DNA of 64,000 nucleotides, taken from Acanthosepion lycidas (lineage: Eukaryota > Mollusca > Cephalopoda > Sepiida > Sepiidae). The translations under genes were made by a program, and so were the position numbers. The DNA is taken from contig OZ010574.1 of NCBI GenBank assembly GCA_963932145.1, positions 57,619,732-57,683,731 on the forward strand, written 5' to 3'. The notes beneath the pieces were generated by a model, which saw only the letters and a program-made list of their open reading frames with translations, was not told the origin of the DNA and searched no databases. This document shows positions 26,854-39,380 of this stretch, in pieces (position 1 is the first letter of the stretch; each line of letters starts with the position of its first letter).

Positions 26854-29248
26854 AATATATAAAAATTTTCATGATGCATTCATTGACGGGGGGTGGAGGG
26901 AATGAACCCAAAAAGAAACTAAAGAATAAAACAAAATACTATTTACATTATTCAGACTATTGTCCTCATCTTTGTCGCAATATTTATTACAAACATTTCG
27001 GCCATTGTATGCTCCGGCCTTCTTCAGGTGGTTGGAGTGTCGAACTGAACCCTTTATTTTGCTCACTGGGGTAGACTGTTCTAGTTCCACATGCCAGGTT
27101 TAATGGATGTCAGTTATCTCCTGTTAATTCCCCTCTCCAAGTTCTCCACTGCCTTAACTGGGTATTGAACTCGCACTCTTTGGGTCCTTTCACTGGATCT
27201 AACTCCTTTATCCACTGTACCATGTATCCTTTAGGGCACATGGCACAGTGGATAAAGGCAGGTAAAGAACAGTCTACCCCAGTGAGCGAAATAAAGGGTT
27301 CAGTTTGACATTCCAACCACCTGAAGAAGGCCGGAGCGTACAACGGCCGAAACATTTATAATAAATATGGTGACAAAAATGAGGACAATAGTCCGAATAA
27401 TGTAAATAGTATACATAATACCTCATCTCAGAAATATAGACAGATAATAAAACAAAATATTCAAACTAAAACAAAACAGATGTTAGTAGGACCCATCCAC
27501 CCATTAAATTAATGAGAGTGGCCACTGTATTCTTCCATTCGACAAAATCAAGCAGCACACTCACTAATGGAGTGGGGAAGGGAAAAATTAAACAGTGGAT
27601 TGGGAAAAACCAGAGTCTGACCCAGCTGAGGCAAAAACAAACTGGGAAGGTTGGGAAATCTTGACATGGCTCATAACAAAGAGAGTGCCAAGAACAGGAA
27701 CAAAACTTATTCACATTAACTAGAAAAACATAAAACAGTCTAAATTAACCAAGGTAGCGTTCACAGGAAACCACCCCATTGTGCTCAAGGGGACTTAAAA
27801 ATAAAATCAAGGCTAGCCCTGTTCATGCAAACCCTTGCTTGCCACAGATACCCACCTTTTGATGATGATAATCTGTCAATATCAAACACTTTCTATCAGA
27901 TCTGATCTTCATCCTGAGCTGATGCCCAAAGAATCCAACCAGATCCTGATGAGAATAACACACATATCGCAAGATTCCCTCCATTCACAGCGTCCATAAC
28001 ACTATTCTTGCCATGTCTCAATCCCCATGTGAATGACTGCAGAATGCTTTCTCCTCCCCATTTCATAAGCAAAAGCACACAAATGCATGCTGGGATTCTT
28101 TTCTAACCAATAAAATAGGTCTGTTCTTGGTTTCATTTGACGCAGTTTCAGCCTGTTTTGTCTTAAAGTCAAAATGCTATGTTCGCTTTCCCAAGCTTGC
28201 TTTTGTGTTTCATTGCCAATTCTAACTTTGTGAACTTTTCACCATATTACTGTCATTTTGCTTTATTACTGTTAATTTGCCTTCCATATATTATTTGCTT
28301 GCTTTACATTATTTTTTGCCCTTCTCTTTTCTTTTTCTTGTTGTTGCTTATTGTCATTTCTGTTTGTTGGACAATTCTGCTACTTGTTTTTTTTTTTTCA
28401 TTTGACCGTGGCTACTCACTCCACACATCTGCTGTCAACCCATACTAAAGATGTTATATTTACAATGAAATTTAGCAATATTTCTGTTGTAACCTAGAAA
28501 GGGTTACTGAATTAGGAATAACCAAAATGTAGGTTGGAAATGAAATGGTAATCCTTATAACATCAACAAAATACAATACTCGCCAGCAGCGTGAAATAGG
28601 TAAACCACTACCAATGGTGGACTACTTAGACAGCATATTACCCCCACTTACAATAGTGTCCAATGTATTTCTGAGGATTGGGGCATACCAGTTAGCATTC
28701 ATAGGTACAGTATATAACAATTTCTTAATAATTTGAATCTGATTTAAAAAATTTTTTTTCTTTTTTTCCTTTAGGCTGAGTTTCAACCTGTCCGGCATTC
28801 TGTCCGTGTAAAAGGTTTAATTGGTCGATATCACAGTGTAAGCTTGTTACTCTATATTCAAACATAAATAAATATTCTTCATTTAGTAATCACTAATCTC
28901 TTTGTTGCCAATACAAACTGGCAATCTCAAATGGAAGAATTCAAAGAAAAATATAATTACTATATAGTCACTATTATTATGTTATAGCCATTTGTAATAT
29001 TTCAGTGTTTACCTTTTCATTGATAAGGTTCACAGATTTATATAAAATCTTTTTAATCAGTTTTTTCCTATCTCCATCTAAAACTGCCATCTTTGTACAA
29101 TTAAAAACCCTTTCAGTTTTTAAAGCTATATGTGTAAATCTGATATCTTAATAACTAGGAAATATATTTAGATTAACTTTTTATATATAGTTTGTCTGAT
29201 GATCGCAAAACCGTGAAACCCAGGGTTACAAACTAATATCTATACAAC

Positions 29249-29297
<49 letters not shown>

Positions 29298-29508
29298 CGA
29301 AAATTATAACATAAATATGTTATAAAATCACTGCAAAAATAGCCATTTTGTTCTTTAGCTACAGACAGTATTCTGGTGATTTTATAACATATTTATGTTA
29401 TAATTTTCAAATAAATTATATTTGCTTTACTCCGTATTGAGCACTCTTAAGAATAGTATTTTTTTTGGTTGTTGGAATTTATTCCATATACACCAATTCT
29501 ATACTTGG

Positions 29509-29549
<41 letters not shown>

Positions 29550-29756
29550 TTCATTTTCTTCAGAAAGTCATTCATTACTGTAGTTTGCTGCTACTAACAG
29601 GTAGAATTTTTTTTCCTCCTAATGATGGCCATGTTGACCGAAACTAGTTGAGGAATCTAACTGATTTATTAAAACAAAAATATATTAATATTAATATACA
29701 ACCCAATGTGTCTGAAAATTTTAATTTTTTAATTTCTCAATGTTTTTATTGTTCAA

Positions 29757-29820
<64 letters not shown>

Positions 29821-32800
29821 GTAGATTTTCATTGAAACAGGTTTTATTTTAAATCATAAAGTTTGTTTTTTTTTTTGTAAATTTTAGTGATTTTTTTTAT
29901 CATGTTTTTGTACACGGTTACAATTCTTTGTTTTTACGTAGAATAAAAATTGTCTATGCATTCAAATACTTATTTTTTAGAATGGAATATATTATGGTTT
30001 AGAAATTAAAAAAAAATCTGGTATGTTTGTTTTTTCTATCATGGCATTTATATAAAGCCACCTGTGGTGTTATGAATTATAATACTTAAGCTTAGGAACT
30101 GGTGTATTAAATATATTCAATTTCTTAATAAATGCATAGGCCCAATCTACATAATACCACAGGGTGCTTAACACATAATTGGCTGGCAAATGAGATCATC
30201 AGTGTAATCAAAATGATTTAAATTTATAATATTTTAAACATTTAGCACTGATGGAAAATGAAAATATCAATGTTTTTCGTGAATTTCAAAGCTATAACAA
30301 AATTCTCTTCTTGAAAATGACCTATGATGGTTGAAAGTGATCCAAAATTGATAATTTTTGTACTTACTGAAAGAAAACACTGTTATCTTGTATAAAAAAA
30401 AAAATGAATATTAAAACCAACTTTCAACTTTAATAAAACCTGCTTATCTTCAGAGCTCGGGTAATTTTTAAACTAAATTATCAAAAAAAAGTATTTTTAA
30501 TTAAATTCTAAAAGTATTCTTATTTTTATTCTAATCTTTTTATTTTATATGAATTCAGCCATCAGTGATTGATTGATATTAAATCTGCTAAAAGTTAACT
30601 AAAAATTCTGTTTAAGTTAGGTAAACTACTTTATCCAAACATCTTAATTTTCTTATTTTTTATTTTGCATTTGTTTCTCATCAGTGGATGAGAAAGTGAT
30701 TCTGCATATTAAAATTAAAGAGTGTTATATAAATATAGTGTAATTTCAAATGAATTCTACAAACTCACATTATTTTTCATTAGTTTATTTTTCTTTCTCC
30801 ATTGTTTAGGTTACTCTAACAGAATTTTTCCATCCTTTAAAAGTGAAAGTAGTAAATATTCCGCAAGGACCTAATCATAGACGTTTAGGTGAGTATAATT
30901 CTTAATTGTACACAAGATATTTTGATGGTGAAAAATATAGAAAAAGATGTTCTTTAAGCTACAGACAGTATCCTGGTGAACATTTGTTTGAATTTCCGAG
31001 ATGAAATGTTACAATTTTACATTGATTCTTTCATACCAGTTCTTTGATTTTATTATTGTTATCACAATATTTCAGCTTCTGTACCCTCTGGTCTTCTTCT
31101 GTTGGTGTCATATCTAGTGAATGTCTTAGAATATCAAATGGAATCTTTTATTTTGTTAATTTCTATATTTGTCATATCGAAGGAATTTTTGAGCTTGTAA
31201 GCATTCCACATAATGCTGAGCTGCCTCTCCGCTCAGCCTGTATATATATTTCTTTATTACCTAATCCAGAGATTAAACTAACAACTTAAACTATATGAGC
31301 TTTACCAGTACTTTTATTAGTCATATAGGACACTCAGATAATATCTGTCTTTTTTTTTTAATTAGTGGCTTCCATATGGTACACATATGTATGCTTACTT
31401 ATTGGATAATATGATTGTTGTATGTGATAGTTACCTGTAATATAGCAGCTGAAATATGTTAAAAGCAATGAAGGCCAGGAAACTGGTCCAAAACAATCAA
31501 TGTATAAAAGTAACCTGGTTCAGAAGAAGTTAAATTTTGTTAAGTTGACATATACATTGAAATTATTTAAAATTTTATTAAGTTGGTGCAAAAATAATGT
31601 CGTTTTCTCACATAGTAACGTATGCGAGAAAACGACATTATTTTTGCACCAAAGTTGTGATCATTTTCTTAGATAAAGTATTTTTCTCCTTATTAATTCT
31701 GACTAGATTTTCTGACATCTTTATTGCTTTATTACAGCAATAAAAATGAAACAAAAATTTGTCAAGAATTATCTTGCTTAATGTGTGTTTTGAATCAACC
31801 GAATGGATTCATGCTAAAAATTTAATTTGTTAGAATTTTTGTTTTTTTTTTTCTTTTTCAGGAATTGCTTTTGTTGAATTTTATTCAAAAGAAGATGTGA
31901 AAGAGGCTTTGAAAAAGCATGAAGGATTTATTAGTAAGTAATAGTTTAAATTATTTTGAATGTGTGATCAGTTATAACAGGTACTATCAGCTGCAAGTCA
32001 TTGCCTATATAATGCTGATATTCATTATCTCACAAACACACGCATACATGAACTAATAATTTGTAGAACAGAATCCCAGGGGTTGCTTTCCTGACCAATC
32101 TTAACCTTTTCAAGTCTATGGTTAACTTCTTTCACACACATCCGTATAAACTGCACCTCTTACCCTTATTTACATTATTTGGACTATTGTCCTCTTCTTT
32201 GTTGCCATATTTATGACAACGTTTCGGCCTTTCAGTATCTGTCTATATTTCTGAGATGCAGTATTATGTACACTATTTACATTATTCGGACTATTGTCCT
32301 CATCTTTGTCGCCATATTTATTACAACGTTTCGGCCGTTGTACACTCCGGCCTTCTTCAGGTGGTTGGAATGTCGAACTGAACCATTTATTTCGCTCACT
32401 GGGGTAGACTGTTCTAGTTCCACATGCCATGTTTTAATAAATGTCAGTTATCAGTTATCTCCTGTTAATTTCCCTCTGAAAGTTCTCCACTGCCTTAACC
32501 GTCCTTGACACATGGCACAGTGGATAAAGGCGTTAGTTAGATCCAGTGACAGGACACAAAAAGAGTGTAAGTTCAATACCCGGTTAAGGCAGTGGAGAAC
32601 TTTCAGAGGGAAATTAACAGGAGATAACTGATAACCAACATCCATTAAAACATGGCATGTGGAACTAGAACAGTCTACTCCATTGAGCGAAATAAACAGT
32701 TCAGTTCGACATTCCAACCCCCTGAAGAAGGCCAGAGCGTACAATGGCCGAAACGTTGTAATAAATATAGCAACAAAGATGAGGACAATAGTTCGAATAA

Positions 32801-32947
32801 TGTAAATAATGTACATAACACCTCATCTCAGAAATATAGACAGATACTCTTACTATTATTGCTCACTTAACAACCGCCTTGAGTAACCTTCAAGTCTACC
32901 TTGTGGCTCTTGGGCCTTTTTATAAGGTGAACATTCGTAAAAAAAAA

Positions 32948-32996
<49 letters not shown>

Positions 32997-35900
32997 CGTA
33001 CAGATGATCTTTAAAAATCCATTCACTTATAATTTATTTCATGAATATACAAATATTCATCTCTTCAGACCAAACGTTTTTTAATAAATGGAGTCAATTT
33101 TTATCCAGATAAAAGCAAAAGGGAGAAGAAAAAAGAAAAGGAAAAAATTTTAATATTAAAAGAGGAAAAAATAAAAATTTCAATGTAAGGGTTTAAAAAA
33201 ATTGAGTGGGGTGAGAGAAAAAGATAGATAGAGTGTGAGAGGGAGGGAAAGGAAAGAAGAAAGAATTAAACATGAGCTGATAGGGTGACCTAGAAATGAT
33301 TTTTTTTTTTAAGGACTGAACAAGTTAAGAGAAGGGAGTGATCAGATTTCAGATAGATACATTGAATTGTCTGATCTTTGTCATTTTCAACAGTTAAACA
33401 ATCATCATTGCATTATAATCATCATAATTGCAAATTAATAATAATAATAATATTTCACATCAATAAAATACAAGTTAAATAAAATTAAAATTAAAATTTA
33501 AGAATATACTTAAAAATATTAATTAATAATATAATTAAATAAAATTAAGAGATAAATAAAGAACAATTTTAAGGAATTTAAGATGTATATAAAATATGTT
33601 AAAAATGGAAAACTATTAAATGCCTGAGATAGATATTCCTTTTTCACGCTTCAAACTTGAACATTTACAATGTAAGCAAAATTCTTTTATTGTCTCTAAA
33701 AGAGAAAATTGATTTACATGAACTGTTGTTTACTAAAAGAAAACAGAAATTTGAACTTCTGCAAGAATTGTTATTTAGTCTTGACTATTTTAAGCTGCAC
33801 AAAGGAAATTTTGTGTATGGCCTAATATGTTTGTTTTTTTCACAATTTGATATTGTGAAAATAATTTTTGAAGTTTTTTTTATTATTATTTTTTTATTTT
33901 AGAAAAATTCAAAAATTTCTTCTACTTAATTAAATATATTTTGTATAATGTACATAATTTTTGTTATTTTGATAAATGTTTATTTCACTTACGAGCCTTT
34001 TTCGTTATTGCCTCAAAAAAATCCTTTAGGAAAAGTCAATTATTTTAACTCTAATCTTTTTCAAAACATAGTTGTAGCACAGAAGATAAAATAATGCAAA
34101 AGTAACCTTCTCTTGGTTTTAGAGAATATTATAGTTTTAAAGATTTTACATCTGAAGGATCATTGGAAAATCAATTGGAAGTCATTAGTTACAGTGTTGT
34201 TATCAGTAACATGAATTTAAAAAAAAATTCTATTTAGACTCTTCTTTTTTAGCTGATTATTGAAAGAACTCCCATTTCCTAGACTAAGGATATTCAATGT
34301 GTTTTTTTTTTATTTTTAATATAAGAACTTTGGGAATTCTGTCATTCACGTTATATAGATATGTTTGCTATGGTCAACAGGAGATATATTCTTACATATA
34401 CATTCTTAATAACTATTTGATCGAGTTTATAATTAAGGTGTATCTGGTTATAATGAATTTTATATATTTTTATTCTAATTGTGTGTATTATTATTTCAAT
34501 TAATTTTACTTAGACTGATTTTTATATATTTGTCAACAATAAAGTTATGGAATCCGTTGTTAAGAGTTTGATGTTATATAATTCTTTTAGAAGTAGCGTG
34601 TGGTTTGAGATTAGTAGAGCTCTGTTTATAGACTTTTGTTACAGTAATTTTGTGCCTATGGGGACATTCACTGTTAGCCATTCTGGGTATGGCAATAAAC
34701 TACATCCACATCCTGGGTAAGATGATAAACTACATCCGGCAGCAATGCCTCTGATCAGGAGGTTTTGAGGAGTGTGGAATCACCTCTTAATTGCTGGTGT
34801 TCCAATGTCCACCCTGACCCAGTGTGGTAGCACCTGTTTGGGTCACAACTATGGTCAAATAGTTAATCCCCAAACTGGGGTCAAACATGTAAAAATAGAT
34901 TTTATTGCCAGCAATACATTTTTATAAAAAATTATCATCAGCAATACATTATTACCAGCAATACATGTTTGGAAAATAAATATTACCAGCAATAAAAATC
35001 TTGTCGTCATTAAATAACCCATTGAGGTTGATATGCCATAAAACAAAACAGACATTCACTATTGAAATTTAAATAGACTTTGAGCTAGTATTTTATTTTG
35101 TATAAGGTGATAGTGGAGGTGTGGCTATCCAAATAGAGTTAAAACAGAATTATCTACAAAAGTTTCTTTTATATTTTTTATTTTGCTTACCAATGTGGTC
35201 ATAAAAGAGAACTTGTGCAGTGTGAGCTAAAAGAAGTCTGTGGAAAATAATAAATTTAATTAGAATGTTTATGTGATCTAAACTGTTTTGGTTACCATTA
35301 ATTTTTTCTATTAAATGATTTAAAATTTTTCTTTTCTAGATGGGCATAAAGTGAGTGTCATGAAATGTAAAGGGAGCTGTGATGATGATGATGATGATGC
35401 TTCTAAACCATGGGAAAGAAAAGTTAGTATTTCGATACGAATCCTTAATTCAACTTCTTTCTTAGATACACACACACACACACACACATTTAGTATAATA
35501 GAAGTACAGTTTCAATATAAATAGGAATGATGCCAAAAATTTAATTCAAATGTTTAGAAAGTGTCTAAACAGTAAATTATTTTGCTAAATAGTTTTGTCT
35601 TGTGTTACTTGAAAAATCTTATCACATTATTATCACTGAACAAATGTGCTAAATCATTTTTGATTTCTTGCATTATATTGCCATATTCACAACGTTTTGT
35701 CCATTATACACTCCAGCCTTCTTCAGGTGATTGCAATTTCAAACCAAACCCTTTATTTCATCCACCGGGGTAGATTGTTCTACTTCCACGTGTCATGCCT
35801 CTTCTGGATGTCTCAGTTATTTCCCTTTAACTCAACTCTCCAAGTACTGATATTGAATTCACAACTCTTTGGGTCTAGTCACTGGATCTAAGCAACGTCT

Positions 35901-38900
35901 TTATCCACTGAGCCATGTGTCCTTGAGAACGTTGGCAATGAAGATGAGGATAACAGTCTGAATAATGTAAATAATGCAAGTAATCATAATACCTCATCTC
36001 AGTGATATAAACAGACATTTTTGATTGTCTTGAAACCTCTTGTCTAAATTGTTTTTCAAATTGTGGTTCATTTCATGAAAAAATTATTGCCAGTAAAACT
36101 TTTAATTTACAATTATAAAAATGACTGTTATTTTCTCAATTTGTTCCAAGTATATAAATGTATTAATTGTGCAGTATATATATTACATCATAATGTGAAA
36201 TTTTCGAAAATATTCAACCTAGCAACATTAAATCTATCTGACAACAATTTAAACAAGGATTGCATTATTCAATGAATTGTTAATGCCTTATTAAGTCTTG
36301 TTAGTGAAGAGATTTCACCATTAATTACATTAACATTTGCTAATTAATTCTTTGTATAATTACCTCTTTATGATAAAATGTATTAATATATAGTTAGCAG
36401 CAGTGTATTTTCAGATAATGTCTGATTTATTCAGTTTATAATATTTCTATATATATACACATACAATTCACTTTGTCGCTATTGTGAAATATTTTAGTGA
36501 AATATTCTCATTTCTAAATGATAAAATTCTTTCTTTTGTTTCAGAATGTCCAACTAGATGAAGAGGAAGAGGATCTTGCTGAGGTATGTGGAAAAAACAG
36601 TTCTCTCCAATATTTAGATATCCAAGTGTTCAGCTCTTCAGTGGTTTATTAACTATGATTTAGTCATCTTGTTATTTCTGAAAGAATATATGTTTGTAAA
36701 TCATTAAAAGAATAAAATTCCTTAATGATTTCAGGCCTGCCATCTTAAAATCCAACAAAATCTTAATTGACTACTAAGTTCGTCCTGCAAAATACATTTC
36801 AGACTTGTTGCTTACTGTATATTATAGTATAACATTTAATTAATGGCATCAGTTTCAGCCTACGTCTTTGTAGAAATGGACTCATCCAGATAGTGTATGA
36901 GTCCCATAATGGTTAAAGAGGTGGTGTAATTGTGACAACTGAAGAATAGGGACAGGATTTAACACTAACTGCAGAATGGTTGTTGGGGGTCAGAAAAATG
37001 GAACACTCTATCTACAAGGTTATAACTGCTCTTGGTTTTCCTCAGGTAACATTAGAAAGGCTGTACAAGGAACGTGTAAATTCCAGACAGATCTCAGTAA
37101 TATCTGTCTATATCTTTGAGATGAGGTATTATGATTACTTGCATTATTTACATTGCTTGGACTGTTATCCTCATCTTCATTGCCATATTCACACCGTTTT
37201 GGCCGTTGTATGCTCCGGTCTTCTTCAGGTGATTAGAATTTCAAACCGAACACTTTATTTCATCCAGCGGGGTAGATTGTTCTACTTCCACATGCCATGC
37301 CTCTTCCAGATGTCTCAGTTATTTCCTGTTAACTCTCCAAGTTTTGGTTTACCACTGCTGTGGCCTGGTATTGTATTCACAACTCTCTCTGGGTCTTTTC
37401 ACTGGATCTAACCAACATCTTTATCCATTGTAAATAATGCAAGATCTCAGTAACCTGAAAAAATTACAGGCACCCACAGGTGATGCAAGGACAGGATTAG
37501 TACTGACATTCAAGGATGGTAAGCACCCAAGAAAAAGAAACATTGTATCAAATTACATTTCAATTCAATATTGGTAACACCAAACATATCACTCATTGTA
37601 CTGTGCAGCTTAGACATGATTTAATTGTTGTCTTCCAAGGGTACAATTATTGGAACCAGGTTATCATTTACTGCACATCACTTTCCTCAGAGAAATCATC
37701 ATTGGATTGTGAAAGATTGACACTATGTTGACCAGTTAGATGGGTCATGTTTCCAGTTCTTTTGGACACATGGTCATGATTGCATGAAACTCTCATTGGA
37801 AACCATTTTTATGAAAAGGTTTCTAAGTATATTCTTATCCCACATAATCTTTCATTTGTATTTAAATGCCTTCTATCTCCAACATTATGGTGAAAATCAT
37901 TGTTAATTTAAGATATTGTCTGGTAAATTAAAGCTGAAATCATGTAACCATAACAAAAGATCATCATACACTGTATGAATTGTACAAACTTGTTGAAATA
38001 AATTGCCTCAGATTTGTAGAAATAATGAATCCAAATACTATTTTACATTATTACTCTAATAATTATTTCAAATACACGTTTATTTTCTTTCTTTATTCAA
38101 AAGCTAAGGCTTTACAGTGTAGTTTTGCTAGGGCATATTAATGAGATAAAATTGTCATTTATATATTCTTGTTTTTATTAATATTTATATATATGAAAAA
38201 TCTCTCAATTAACCTGTAGAAAAAGATATGTATAAAGGTAAAAGACAATAGGAAAACTGTATTATTAGCCGATGCGTTTCGTTCAATGTGAACTTTTTCA
38301 AGGCAAAAACGAAATGAATTTATTGAAGACAAACTATTAACAACACAATGTCCTAAGCAACTAGAAGAATTTAGAAAACGCTCTTGTATTCATATTGACA
38401 CAATTTTCAGTTGACAATATGAATACAGCAGCGTTTTCTAAATTCTTCTATTTGCTAAGGACATTTTGTTTTGTTGTTAATAGTTACTTTATTTTTAATA
38501 AATTCATTTCGTTTTTGCCTTGAAAAAGTCCACATTGGACAAAACGCATTGGCTAATAATACAGTTTTCCTTGTCTTTGGGACATTAATGAGATAAAATT
38601 GTCATTTATGTATTCTTGTTTTTATTAATATTTATATATATGAAAAATTTCTCAGAGTTAACCTGTAGAAAAGACAATATGTTTAAAGGTAAAAGACAAT
38701 AGGAAAACTATTAGTCGATGCGTTTCATCCAATGTGGACTTTTTCAAAGCAAAAACGAAATGAATTTATTAAAAACAAAGCAACTATTAACAACAAAACA
38801 AAATATCCTTAGCAACTAGAAGAATTTAGAAAACGCTATTCATATTGTCAACTGAAAATTGTGTAATTTTCTAAATTCTTATAGTTGCTAAGGACATTTT

Positions 38901-39020
38901 GTTTGTTAATAGCTACATTGTTTTCAATAAATTGATTTCATTTTTGCCTTGAAAAAATCTACATTGGATGAAACACGTCTGCTAATAATACAGTTTTTCT
39001 ATTGTCGTTTACCCTTATAC

Positions 39021-39055
<35 letters not shown>

Positions 39056-39332
39056 CAGACCACTTTAAGGTTCCATGTAATAAGTTATTTCACCACGACC
39101 CTTTTAAAGGGCCCTGGATCATCAGACTTTACTGCCAAAAGTTTCATTTCAACTTTTGGAAGTAAAGTCTGATGATCCAGGGCCCTTTAAAAGGGTCGTG
39201 GTGAAATAACTTATTACATGGAACCTTAAAGTGATCTGTTTTTATTCAAACATATTTGCTCTGAATTTACATTGAGCTCTCTGGATATCATCCTCCTTGG
39301 GTCTACCCATATGGATTACCTAATTTTGCATA

Positions 39333-39380
<48 letters not shown>

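Larger units (their letters stand above)
23133..28774 (+). other. intron 6 of RBM19 (largest, 5.6 kb)
   Basis: It holds (TA)n, two Penelope-like relics, a LINE 3' relic, a pair of inverted R1 SINEs and an R4 repeat (entries below). 23140-24060 and 27450-28480 show no recognisable element. No extra acidic coding exon was found, though a short one could escape notice. Confidence 0.7.
31934..35339 (+). other. intron 9 of RBM19
   Basis: It contains R1 SINEs (32166-32847), (TA)n, a purine-rich tract (33110-33270) and an R3 repeat (34680-35060). 33280-34670 is AT-rich with no recognisable feature. Confidence 0.7.
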
